Shown: positions 7,920-16,022 of the stretch, one piece after another
Numbering within the stretch: position 1 is the first letter of the stretch
Layout of the letters: each line of letters opens with the position of its first letter
Assembly: GCA_035714085.1 (NCBI GenBank)
Contig: DASTMP010000283.1
Location: 48,950-112,949, forward strand
Reading direction: 5' to 3'
From: JAJVID01 sp035714085
GTDB lineage: Bacteria > Acidobacteriota > Blastocatellia > RBC074
DNA length: 64,000 bases
Notes under the pieces: model-generated
Told to the model about the DNA's origin: nothing
The model's input: the letters and a program-made list of their open reading frames with translations, nothing else
Database searches by the model: none
Made by a program: the position numbers and the translations under genes

Positions 7920-10106
7920 ATGAATCGCATAGAGAAGTATGAAATTTTGTCTGTAATCGGGCGCGGCGGGCTAGGCACGGTTTACAAGGCTTTCCACCCG
8001 CATCTGAAAAAATACATCGCCATCAAGGAGATCAACTCCGATCTGGCCGACAGCGCGGAGTTTCGGCGGCTATTTGAGAAGGAAATCGAGCTATTGGCCA
8101 AATTGCCGGCCCACCCTAACATTGTAACCATACGCGATGCGCTGGTTTGGCAAGATCGGCTTTTCCTGGTTATGGACTACATTGACGGTGTGGACCTTAA
8201 CGTAGTCATTCAGCGCGGCCCGGTAGACCTATCGCAAGGGGTCTTGTGGCTGGGACATATTCTGTCCGGACTGGCGGCTATTCATCAGCGAGGAATCGTT
8301 CACCGGGACCTCAAGCCATCTAACATTCTGATTGATCGGGAGGGCGCGGCATACATCAGCGATTTTGGGATTGCCGAATACATAGACGGCGCTTTGAGCG
8401 ATATGCTGACGGCAAAGTACGCCGCCCCGGAATTGATAGACCCGGCTCTGGGGCGCGCCGGAAAAAAACAACAAGTAGACATATACGCCGCAGGAATGTT
8501 AGCGTATGAGATGTTTCTTGGGCCGAGCCGTTTTCAGAATGCTTTTACAGCGGTATACCAGCGCCAGTCGGCCGAAATCACTGAAAGCTGGCTGGTCTGG
8601 CACACCAATTTAGCTAAAACCGTTCCGAAACTCTCAGCAATAGAGCCTCGCATTTCAAATTCGCTTGGACTGGTAGTTGAACGGATGATGGCGAAAGACG
8701 TGAACGAAAGATATCTCGACGCAAATGAAGCCAGACGCGACTTGAAAAACAGCGATGGATATCCTGACGACTATTCGGAGCCATTGGCGGCCAGCCGGGA
8801 AGACATGACCGTTCCCATCGCCAAGCCGCGCCGAAGAAACGAGCGCGAGCCCATCCGACCCGTTTCGCCCCCCGTCCGTCATAACCCGCCGCGAAAAGAT
8901 TGGCGACCGGGCTGGCTGCGCCGCGTACCAAAATGGGCGCTCTTCGCCGCCGCCGCGCTGGCGTTTTTCTTACTGGTAAATTTGTTGTCTTTGTTGTTGC
9001 GGGATCAGCCGGGGCTGACGCTGATAGTTAAAGGCGTTTCAGCGACCAGCGAAGTCTATGTCGATGGCGTCAAACGTGGCATCCCTCAAATGCAAATGAC
9101 GGCAGGCGCCTTGCCGATAAGCTCGATCAACGTTTATGGCTTGAAGGCCGATCAGAAATACTCCATCCAGGTTAAGTGTGGCGCCGAGAATGTCAATCTT
9201 TTCCGCGAAGGCGTTCCGTTCGATGGCGCCCTGCAGGGCAAAGACGGTCAGAAAATCGAGATTACCGGGGAGAAATGCGGCGTGGCGCCGCCTGGACTAC
9301 CGCCGGAAATTAACTACAACGGTCCGATGGTGCTAGTGCCTGAAGGCGAATTCATTATGGGAGACGACAGCGGCCCGCCGGAAGAACGCCCCGCGCACCG
9401 CGTCTCTGTCCCGGCGTTTTATATCGATAAATACGAGGTTAGCAACCGGCAGTATCGGCAGTTTTGTGTTCCGCAGGGAATTCCGATGCCGAACCTGCCG
9501 CAAATGGATGATGCGGCCAAGAGGGCCTTCTCTTGGCTCTTGACTTACTATGCCAAGCCGGACTACCCGGTTTTCGGAATGAGCCATCTGGAAGCGCAGT
9601 CTTGCGCCGAGAGAATTGGCAAGCGATTGCCGTCCGAAGCCGAGTGGGAAAAGGCTGCTTCATGGGCGCCTGGAGAGGCCGGGAACGTTCAAAAGTACAG
9701 TTATCCCTGGGGCAATCAGATTGATATGAGCAAAGCTCGACTTGCCTCCGATCAGCCAGGACCTGTTAACGGCGATCCGGATGACAAAAGTAGGTATGGT
9801 GTGATGGGAATGGCTGGTAACGTCAGCGAATGGGTTTCGGATGTCGCCAGACCTTATCCGGGCTCTGGCGCTTTCGGAAATAATTCTCCATATCAACCGG
9901 ACGCCCGTCTCGCGCGTGGAAGGACATTCCGGAGCAAGGTGGAAGGAGCGATCACTACGTATCGAAAAGACGCCTATCAGCCAAATTTGAAGAATGGAAT
10001 GACCACATCGGACGGAAGTCCAATCGGCATTTTTGTCGGGTTTCGTTGCGCCATCTCAGCCGACGACCCCAGGCTCAGGCCATATATCTCGTCGGCTGGC
10101 CGATGA
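7920..10106 (+). CDS. Transmembrane Ser/Thr protein kinase with C-terminal FGE/SUMF1-like domain
   Basis: A 728-residue Hanks-type kinase. The N-terminal kinase domain (about 7-275) has the glycine loop GRGGLGTV (14-21), Lys36 in AIK, HRD at 128-130 followed by LKPSN, DFG at 148-150 and APE at 169-171, so it should be active. A Pro/Arg-rich linker leads to one membrane helix at 339-360. The outside part begins with a PEGA-like stretch (YVDGVKRG) and ends in a sulfatase-modifying-factor fold (about 468-720; MVLVPEGEFIMGDD...AGNVSEWV...FVGFRCA). In Pseudomonas the kinase PpkA controls T6SS by phosphorylating an FHA protein; here three FHA proteins lie downstream, so an equivalent posttranslational switch is likely. 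The FGE-like domain probably binds ligand or partner rather than acting on sulfatases, since no sulfatase is nearby. Confidence 0.9.
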   Translation: MNRIEKYEILSVIGRGGLGTVYKAFHPHLKKYIAIKEINSDLADSAEFRRLFEKEIELLAKLPAHPNIVTIRDALVWQDRLFLVMDYIDGVDLNVVIQRGPVDLSQGVLWLGHILSGLAAIHQRGIVHRDLKPSNILIDREGAAYISDFGIAEYIDGALSDMLTAKYAAPELIDPALGRAGKKQQVDIYAAGMLAYEMFLGPSRFQNAFTAVYQRQSAEITESWLVWHTNLAKTVPKLSAIEPRISNSLGLVVERMMAKDVNERYLDANEARRDLKNSDGYPDDYSEPLAASREDMTVPIAKPRRRNEREPIRPVSPPVRHNPPRKDWRPGWLRRVPKWALFAAAALAFFLLVNLLSLLLRDQPGLTLIVKGVSATSEVYVDGVKRGIPQMQMTAGALPISSINVYGLKADQKYSIQVKCGAENVNLFREGVPFDGALQGKDGQKIEITGEKCGVAPPGLPPEINYNGPMVLVPEGEFIMGDDSGPPEERPAHRVSVPAFYIDKYEVSNRQYRQFCVPQGIPMPNLPQMDDAAKRAFSWLLTYYAKPDYPVFGMSHLEAQSCAERIGKRLPSEAEWEKAASWAPGEAGNVQKYSYPWGNQIDMSKARLASDQPGPVNGDPDDKSRYGVMGMAGNVSEWVSDVARPYPGSGAFGNNSPYQPDARLARGRTFRSKVEGAITTYRKDAYQPNLKNGMTTSDGSPIGIFVGFRCAISADDPRLRPYISSAGR

Positions 10107-10148
10107 GGCGCCACGTCAACAAATGATTCGAAGGAGGTAGACCTGCTT

Positions 10149-10979
10149 ATGAGAATGCCAGCGGCATTTTTGGTTACAGCCCTGATCATCATTTCTTTGT
10201 GTTTCGCAGGCCTTAAGCCCAATGACAAAGCGAATGCGCAAACGGCGCCGGAATATGGGGGGAAGGATGACAATATCGAGATTTTTCGAGTGCCAAAACC
10301 CGGGCGTCCACGGCCGCGCGTGAGAAGGATTATTGCGCCGCTTCTTTCACTACAGTATTGGTTGATGATCCGCAATCGCGACTGCCGTGCGCAGGAGGTT
10401 GATCCTAACGCCATTTTTCTAACCGATGACCAATTGCGAATCGGCGCCAAGGTAAATCAGAGCGGCCATCTGTATGTCACTCTCAGTGTGCAAGACCGCC
10501 AGGAAGCCATATTGATTTTCCCCGAGCCGCGCATCAACCGGGGGAGGAATCAGGTCGCCAAAAATCTTGAAATCATCGTGCCATACCGCTGTCCGACGAC
10601 GCCGGAACGGGACAGGAATTGTCCGCGGGACGTAGATCCTTCCGTCGATTGCTGGTGGAATATGACCAAACCTTATGGCGAAAAGTATGTGACTCTCATT
10701 TTCAGCCGTGAAGAGATTAAAGAGCTGGAGGACCTGCTTAAAGAAGCCGACCTAAACCCGCAAGGCAGTATGGATTTGCCGAAGCTGTCACTGGACACCT
10801 TGAATAGGATCAAAGACCAAACCGTTCGACAGGAAGACCTCAGGCGGGAGAAGGTTAAACCAAGGCCTAACGAAAAAGGTTTTATCGCAGCCAACTATGT
10901 GACGCGAATTACCAATCTAAATCGCAGAGATAATGAGGAGATCGTCGAAACGATCACGCTCAAACATCAACAGAGATAA
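10149..10979 (+). CDS. Secreted DUF4384-like protein (first of three)
   Basis: A 276-residue protein with signal peptide (MRMPAAFLVTALIIISLCFAG). A strong AAGGAGG lies 11 nt before the ATG; an ATG two codons later is also possible. The middle resembles DUF4384 domains (GAKVNQSGHLYVTLSVQDRQEAILIFPEP), small beta-rich modules found next to kinases, caspases and proteases in envelope-associated operons. The end (NYVTRITNLNRRDNEEIVETITLKH) matches the last beta-strand of the two following genes (..LEIRLKH, ..IELRFKH), so the three are divergent paralogues. Cysteines at CPTTPERDRNC and CWW may form disulfides. Function unknown; position suggests a periplasmic partner of the kinase. Confidence 0.65.
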   Translation: MRMPAAFLVTALIIISLCFAGLKPNDKANAQTAPEYGGKDDNIEIFRVPKPGRPRPRVRRIIAPLLSLQYWLMIRNRDCRAQEVDPNAIFLTDDQLRIGAKVNQSGHLYVTLSVQDRQEAILIFPEPRINRGRNQVAKNLEIIVPYRCPTTPERDRNCPRDVDPSVDCWWNMTKPYGEKYVTLIFSREEIKELEDLLKEADLNPQGSMDLPKLSLDTLNRIKDQTVRQEDLRREKVKPRPNEKGFIAANYVTRITNLNRRDNEEIVETITLKHQQR

Positions 10980-11016
10980 TGGGTCGCATCGGCAGGCGCC
11001 ACAGGGGGTTATAACC

Positions 11017-12156
11017 ATGAAAGGATTCTTCAGCCGCATCATTGTAGCCACAGTATTCAGTCTACTGGCTGGTTTTGGTCTCTCGGTATTCAGTTTCAAT
11101 CCCGACACGCTAGCGCTTGCCAACGAGGCGCAGCAACCTGATTTGCTCAAGGAAGGGAAGAAACGAGTCAAGGACGAAGAGAAGAGGCTGAAAGAGGAAG
11201 AGAAGAGGCTCAAAGAAGAAGAGGAGAAGAAGCTCAAGGAAGAACAGAAGAGGCTTAAAGAAGAAGAAGAGAAAAGGCTCAAAGAAGAAGAAAACAGACT
11301 GAAAGAGGAAGAAAATAGACTGAAAGAGGAAGAAAAGAAGCTGAAAGAAAAAGAAAAAGAAGAAGACCAGGGGCTGAAGGCGGAGGAGAATAGGCTGAAA
11401 CTGAAAGAAGAAGAGAAGAGGCTGAAAGAAGAAGAGAAGGGGCTGAAAGAAGAACAGAAGAGGCTGAAAGAAGAAGAACAACGAAGGATTGAGGAGGCGA
11501 AGAGCGACAAAAGGGTCGCCGCCAGCGCCCCCCTCCGCGCTGACGGCCTGGACATCGCTATTTTGATGAAAGACAACCAGGGAGTGTTCGCCCCCGTCGA
11601 TCCCAGCCGTGAGTTCGTGAGCGGAGAGCAGTTCAGAGTGGAATACGACAGCCGGCTGGACGGCATTGTGTACTTCGTCAATGTTGATCCGAATGGAGTC
11701 ACGACGGTGATATATCGCGACGAGGTCAGCTACGGCAAAAAATATGTGCATCCGGCGCCGGAAGAAAATAAGGTCATCCAGTTCAAAGGAAGCCCGGGGA
11801 TTGAGGTGTTGAAGATCATTATCTCTACGAAAGAACTCCCGGAGCTCGAAAACGCCTTACGGGAAAACGACGGGAAGCTCGGAACAAACACGGAGCAGGC
11901 CACGGACGAGCCGGCGGGATATGTCGCGCCGAAGCAGGAGCCGGGCAAGCCTTGTAGCGGATTGGAACTGGGGGTCGGCCGCGCGAAGATCGATTGTCGA
12001 GAACTCAGCGTGGTCAGCCAGAAACAGGATCAGGGGAAAATCTCCGTCGCCGTCGCCCCAAAAGGCGGTGGAACGGGGTCAGATTCAATCGACTCAGTCA
12101 AATTGAGTCACGGCGAGGTGGCTGTGTTGGAGATTCGGCTGAAGCACGTTCAGTGA
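11017..12156 (+). CDS. Secreted DUF4384-like protein with long charged Lys/Glu helix
   Basis: A 379-residue protein. The start at 11017 gives a signal peptide (MKGFFSRIIVATVFSLLAGFGLSVFS); the frame is open upstream to 10933 but that part overlaps the previous gene. Residues ~48-165 are an almost uninterrupted repeat of KRLKEEE-type heptads with Leu every seventh residue, predicting a coiled coil or single charged alpha-helix of about 17 nm. A DUF4384-like beta domain follows (about 175-275; FVSGEQFRVEYDSRLDGIVYFVNVDPNGV), then a C-terminal segment shared with the next gene (CSGLELGVGRAKIDC...LEIRLKHVQ). It could span the periplasm as a ruler or tether between the inner-membrane kinase/FHA proteins and the outer membrane. 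Role inferred only. Confidence 0.7.
   Translation: MKGFFSRIIVATVFSLLAGFGLSVFSFNPDTLALANEAQQPDLLKEGKKRVKDEEKRLKEEEKRLKEEEEKKLKEEQKRLKEEEEKRLKEEENRLKEEENRLKEEEKKLKEKEKEEDQGLKAEENRLKLKEEEKRLKEEEKGLKEEQKRLKEEEQRRIEEAKSDKRVAASAPLRADGLDIAILMKDNQGVFAPVDPSREFVSGEQFRVEYDSRLDGIVYFVNVDPNGVTTVIYRDEVSYGKKYVHPAPEENKVIQFKGSPGIEVLKIIISTKELPELENALRENDGKLGTNTEQATDEPAGYVAPKQEPGKPCSGLELGVGRAKIDCRELSVVSQKQDQGKISVAVAPKGGGTGSDSIDSVKLSHGEVAVLEIRLKHVQ
11158..11505 (+). repeat. Purine-rich tandem heptad-coding repeat
   Basis: Degenerate 21-nt-type units built from GAAGAAGAGAAGAGGCTGAA-like sequence encode the KRLKEEE heptads. The tract is strongly purine-biased on the + strand and likely to vary in copy number by slippage. 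Confidence 0.75.
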
Positions 12157-12207
12157 TAACCGACCTCAACAGCCGTTTTCGCACAAAAGAAATCCGTGGG
12201 AGAAAAA

Positions 12208-13020
12208 ATGCGATTTAAACTGTTTATTCTAGCTTGCTTATGCGGCCTTCTGATGCCGCTCGCTGGTTCGGCGCAAAGGCAGGGTAATACCAGAGCGCGC
12301 GAATTGTTCGTCACCAAACAGGCTGACGGGCTTGAAGTAACGGTCAAATGTCTCGACAAGGGCGGCCAGTTTAACGTGGTTGATCCGAGCCGGGAGTTCA
12401 GAATGGGCGACCAGGTCCGCGTGGAGTTTCGGAGCAATTTCGACGGGCTGGTCTATTTCCTGAACATCACGCCGAATGGCGTTTTGAAAGTCATCCACAA
12501 AGACGCAATCCGCGCCAACGCTTTAAACGTGCTTCCGACCAGCCCCAATACAATACAATTCGACAATGATCCGGGTGTTGAAGCGCTGAAGATCATTCTT
12601 GCCCGACAGCCGATAGATGAATTCGAGGCGGCGCTGAGAAAATCTGGAGGGATGTTAGGCAAGACGGTCTCCGGAGTCGTGGATGAGCTCTCCCAAAACA
12701 ATGGGCAGGCGCCAACGTCGAATAAGGCCTCGTCGAATGAAGTGGCGAAAAACGGCAAATATAAGCCGAAAGTCTCGCTGATCTCCGAAGAAGTCGGCGT
12801 CGTGACTCCGATGCCTGGTCAGGAGTGTGGCGGGTTGGAGTTGTCTATGGGCGGAAAAAAGCTCAACTGCCGCGGGATGATCGTCGCCAAAGGCAATGAA
12901 AAGAAAGGTGAAGGCGCGGTTTTCGTTGCGGCTAACAACTCAGTAAAGAGCGGCGCCCTGCAATCCGGCGACGCGGCGGTGATTGAGCTACGCTTCAAAC
13001 ACGTCAAAGTTCCGGAGTGA
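12208..13020 (+). CDS. Secreted DUF4384-like protein (third of three)
   Basis: A 270-residue protein. The ATG at 12208, five bases after GGGAG, gives a compact signal peptide (MRFKLFILACLCGLLMPLAGSAQ) and is preferred to a GTG at 12196. It is a close paralogue of the upstream gene without the charged helix: DGLEVTVKCLDKGGQFNVVDPSREFRMGDQ aligns with DGLDIAILMKDNQGVFAPVDPSREFVSGEQ, and the C-termini share CxGLEL...LxC and a final IELRFKHVK. It may share a partner with the long-helix version. Function unknown. Confidence 0.7.
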   Translation: MRFKLFILACLCGLLMPLAGSAQRQGNTRARELFVTKQADGLEVTVKCLDKGGQFNVVDPSREFRMGDQVRVEFRSNFDGLVYFLNITPNGVLKVIHKDAIRANALNVLPTSPNTIQFDNDPGVEALKIILARQPIDEFEAALRKSGGMLGKTVSGVVDELSQNNGQAPTSNKASSNEVAKNGKYKPKVSLISEEVGVVTPMPGQECGGLELSMGGKKLNCRGMIVAKGNEKKGEGAVFVAANNSVKSGALQSGDAAVIELRFKHVKVPE

Positions 13021-13036
13021 GTCGACAGCTTAATTC

Positions 13037-13173
13037 GGTTAGCAGATGCGTGAACGGGGCTTCGGCGCGAGTTGTTTACTCGCCCCTCTTTCCTGATTAG
13101 ACTCTTGATCGAACAAGGCCGCAAACAGGGCGATTAAACAAATCGCCCCTTATCGTACGCGCATCCGCTAACC
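13037..13173. repeat. 137-nt palindromic element with 14-nt terminal inverted repeats
   Basis: GGTTAGCAGATGCG (13037-13050) is matched by CGCATCCGCTAACC (13160-13173), 13 of 14 complementary. Inside are two further hairpins: GGCGCGAGT/ACTCGCCCC (13064-13086) and a perfect GGGCGATT/AATCGCCC (13128-13148). It fills the gap between the DUF4384 genes and the protease gene. It may be a small non-autonomous element or a structured terminator. Confidence 0.6.
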
Positions 13174-13197
13174 GCCATAGGCAATTGGCACTCTTAA

Positions 13198-14442
13198 ATG
13201 CGAAGGATAGAAGCTATGTTCGCGTCTTCTTTCTTGGCCAGGCCGCGATTCATCGCCTTGCTAGCAGTTCTGATTCTCTTTCTCTCCGTGGCTTCGCCCA
13301 TATGGTCGAATGGATGGTCGAATGCCACGGCGGACGCGCTCTTCAGTCAGTCCGGGAAGTTCGCCAACAAACCGCAAGAGAAGGATGCGCCCCCGGAAAA
13401 AGGCCTGACGGCGGAGGCAAGGGCGATAGTCAGAAGCGCCGTGCCGGCAGTCGGGCTGGTGATGGTAAAAGTCGGCGACGAGAAGAATTTGTCTTATCGG
13501 GGCTCCGCCGTCGTGGTGCGCAGCGATGGGGTTGTCGTCACAAATCATCACGTCATTTATGACAAAGACTCGAAGACGATTTACGAAGGCCTCTATCTCC
13601 GACTTCCCGGCGAAAAAGAGAGCGCAGCTTCGGAATCGATGTATCGGTTGGAGATAATTTCGGTGGACCGCCTGCGCGATCTGGCGCTCCTGCGAGTGAT
13701 CGATGCCGATAGGAGAAAGTCCGATGGGATGAAGCTGAATCTTGCCAGTCTCGAATTGGGTGACGAAAAGAAGTTGGAATTGCTCGATGATGTGGTGGTG
13801 ATCGGGTTCCCCGAAAAAGGCGGCTCGTCAGCCACGCTGAGCGTCGGCGTTGTGGAAGGAATTGATCTGAAAGGCGGCTGGATCAAAACCGACGCCAGGC
13901 TGCTGCACGGTAACAGCGGCGGCGCCGCCGTCAACAGCGAAGGCAAATTGATCGGAATCGCTACCAAAGTGGTCGCCGATGAAACCGAAAGTAACGTCAG
14001 GTTGGGGATGATCGGCTATTTGCGCAGCGTCAGTCTGGTGCGCCAGATGATGGGAAAGCTCTATGAGGCTGGGCGCGACAGAGAAAGGGCGGCCCCCCCG
14101 GCTCCGGCGGTCGCGAATTCGGCCAGACGCGAGACCTTACCCGCCGTCAAAGCGATGACCGTGCGCGGCGTCGTCAAGGATGCGCGCACAGGGAATCCCA
14201 TCGCCGGAGCGCGTGTCGGGTTGTTGGTGGCCGGCGGCTATCTTAACGTCGCCAACATCATCACATGGGGAGGGACGAATGCGGAAGGGATGTTCGAGCT
14301 TGAAAAACCTGTCTTGCCTGGAACGTATACTTTGCGCGTCAAAGTCATCGGAGATTCCGCATACGCGCCATACAGCAGAGAAGTGGAGATCAAGCCCGGC
14401 GCCCGTCTAATAGTCGAGCTGAACCCGTCGCGTAAACAGTAA
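13198..14442 (+). CDS. HtrA-like trypsin-family protease with C-terminal carboxypeptidase-regulatory-like domain
   Basis: A 414-residue protein with an N-terminal signal/anchor helix (about 17-37). The protease core carries the triad His118 (TNHHV), Asp161 (RDLALLRV) and Ser240 (GNSGGA), all intact. Instead of PDZ domains it ends in a beta-sandwich of the carboxypeptidase regulatory-like type (about 323-414; VRGVVKDARTGNPIAGARVG). It should act in the periplasm, cleaving misfolded or regulatory proteins. Its place between the DUF4384 proteins and the FHA genes suggests processing of T6SS envelope components, but no substrate can be named. Start could also be the ATG six codons later. Confidence 0.88.
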   Translation: MRRIEAMFASSFLARPRFIALLAVLILFLSVASPIWSNGWSNATADALFSQSGKFANKPQEKDAPPEKGLTAEARAIVRSAVPAVGLVMVKVGDEKNLSYRGSAVVVRSDGVVVTNHHVIYDKDSKTIYEGLYLRLPGEKESAASESMYRLEIISVDRLRDLALLRVIDADRRKSDGMKLNLASLELGDEKKLELLDDVVVIGFPEKGGSSATLSVGVVEGIDLKGGWIKTDARLLHGNSGGAAVNSEGKLIGIATKVVADETESNVRLGMIGYLRSVSLVRQMMGKLYEAGRDRERAAPPAPAVANSARRETLPAVKAMTVRGVVKDARTGNPIAGARVGLLVAGGYLNVANIITWGGTNAEGMFELEKPVLPGTYTLRVKVIGDSAYAPYSREVEIKPGARLIVELNPSRKQ

Positions 14443-14487
14443 GCGACAGGTAGCGAGGGAAGGCCTACTTGGTTTATTTTTATCGCG

Positions 14488-16005
14488 ATGAGCAACGCGA
14501 GACTGATAGTTCAAGCCCCTGACAAATCGCCCACCGAGCACGAGGTCACCAATTCCATTTCCGTTGGCAGCGCTGCGGACAATCAGGTCCGTTTAAGCGA
14601 TCGGGGGGTCGCTCCTTACCACGCGATCATCGTCAGGGTGAAAGATTCTTACCTGATCAGCGACATTGGCAATTCCGGCTCCTTCGTCAACGGAGCGCAG
14701 ATTCAAACCAATCATCCGCTGCGCGACGGGGACCTCATTTCTATCGGCGAAGCGGCGCAAATCAGATTTCTAATGCCCGCGGAAGAGGTTCAATCCGCGG
14801 AGGTCGCGCCATCTCTGTCCTCGCCGAATGCCGGCGAATCAGCGGCGGCAAGCGGCGTATCCGAGGGGGCTTTGTCATCGGGAACCGCTGAATCCGCCCA
14901 ACGGTCGCAGGCCGTAGGAGGGAACAGCTCCGAAACGTTTTCCTGGCTGCACATCGCGCTGGCGTTCACGATCGGGCTATCAATGGTGGGCGTTGTGGCC
15001 CTGGGTTATTATTTGTTTCGCCCTGAAGGACCAAATGTGAACGGTAAGAACTGCGGAGTGGCGCGCATCATCAATCCCGCCGCCGGAACAATCGTCAGCC
15101 GCGCTACGACGATTTCCGTCATGGCTGACAATCCTGAATGCATTCGGCGGATCAGTTACCTGCTCGACGGACAGCCATTCGCTAGTTCTGAAGCCGGTGT
15201 CTTTGAAGCAGTCCTCGACCCGATAAAGCTCAGGGAACAGTCGCCGCGTCTGGCCACCGGCAGTCATGAACTGTCGGTCGTGGTCGAAGGCGCAGGATTG
15301 CGCCGGGAGTCGGAAGCGGTGCAGATAACTTTGGATGTCCCCGGCGGCGGAATTGACCTGGGCTTCATTCGCGAAAAAGCGGAGGCTCTGGCCGGGCTGC
15401 TCTCGGGCGCCAATGGCGGCGACTTTGTTTTCGAGACTGAATTTATTGAACGCATCCGAACTCAAACGAGCGAGTTCCGCACGGATTTTTACCCCGCCGC
15501 CGAACAGCATAAGTTCGAAATCAATCCCACTTTTCGCAACGACGCGGGATTGTCGGAACTGTTCGGTTACCTCCTGGCGCTGAGCCGCAGTCGGTTCGTC
15601 GCCGGGGCCGGCGTCAATGGCTGCGGCGTTGATCCGGATGGCGTCGGACTTTGGCGATTGTCGCAACGCATCGTGCGGCAGTATCCCAATAAATGCGGGG
15701 ACTCGAATCAAGAAGTCTGCATCGCGGCAACCCATTTCAATGAGCTGCTCGGTATTTTCGACGGCCCCGAGGGGTTTATGTATGCGGTCGCCTGCTTCGG
15801 CGAATCGAGCGATCGCGCAGGCAAGATCCTAGACCGTCTGCCTGACGCGAATCAGCGCCGCAATTTTTGGGCGTCGGCGCGCACAGGCTCGATGACGCAG
15901 GATGAAGTTAGCCGGGTCGTCTGTTTCATGGCTGCGGGCGTCGTGGCTCAAAATCCGAAGCCCTTCGGGATCAACAGCCAATCGCTTTCTAGCAGGGTAA
16001 AATAA
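14488..16005 (+). CDS. FHA-TM protein 1 with degenerate phosphopeptide and transglycosylase-like sites
   Basis: A 505-residue protein: FHA fold (about 5-95), disordered linker, one membrane helix (153-177), then a periplasmic part. The periplasmic region has an Ig-like segment (ARIINPAAGTIVSRATTISVMADNPEC) and a C-terminal domain related to those of the next two genes; all end in a segment of the type VVAQNPKPFGI. In the FHA domain the phosphothreonine-binding Arg is Ser (SVGSAADN) and the usual S-x-x-H reads A-P-Y-H, while NG is kept. In the transglycosylase-like part no Glu occupies the ES position (LALSRSRF). This copy is therefore probably a non-binding, non-catalytic scaffold subunit. 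FHA class sure; degenerate status inferred from eye alignment. Confidence 0.8.
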   Translation: MSNARLIVQAPDKSPTEHEVTNSISVGSAADNQVRLSDRGVAPYHAIIVRVKDSYLISDIGNSGSFVNGAQIQTNHPLRDGDLISIGEAAQIRFLMPAEEVQSAEVAPSLSSPNAGESAAASGVSEGALSSGTAESAQRSQAVGGNSSETFSWLHIALAFTIGLSMVGVVALGYYLFRPEGPNVNGKNCGVARIINPAAGTIVSRATTISVMADNPECIRRISYLLDGQPFASSEAGVFEAVLDPIKLREQSPRLATGSHELSVVVEGAGLRRESEAVQITLDVPGGGIDLGFIREKAEALAGLLSGANGGDFVFETEFIERIRTQTSEFRTDFYPAAEQHKFEINPTFRNDAGLSELFGYLLALSRSRFVAGAGVNGCGVDPDGVGLWRLSQRIVRQYPNKCGDSNQEVCIAATHFNELLGIFDGPEGFMYAVACFGESSDRAGKILDRLPDANQRRNFWASARTGSMTQDEVSRVVCFMAAGVVAQNPKPFGINSQSLSSRVK

Positions 16006-16022
16006 AATCGGGAAATATTGAG

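Noticed and set aside
11110..11751. Long - strand frame rich in Phe/Leu opposite the K/E repeat
   Set aside because: It is the mirror of the KRLKEEE repeat in another frame and has no start context or domain.
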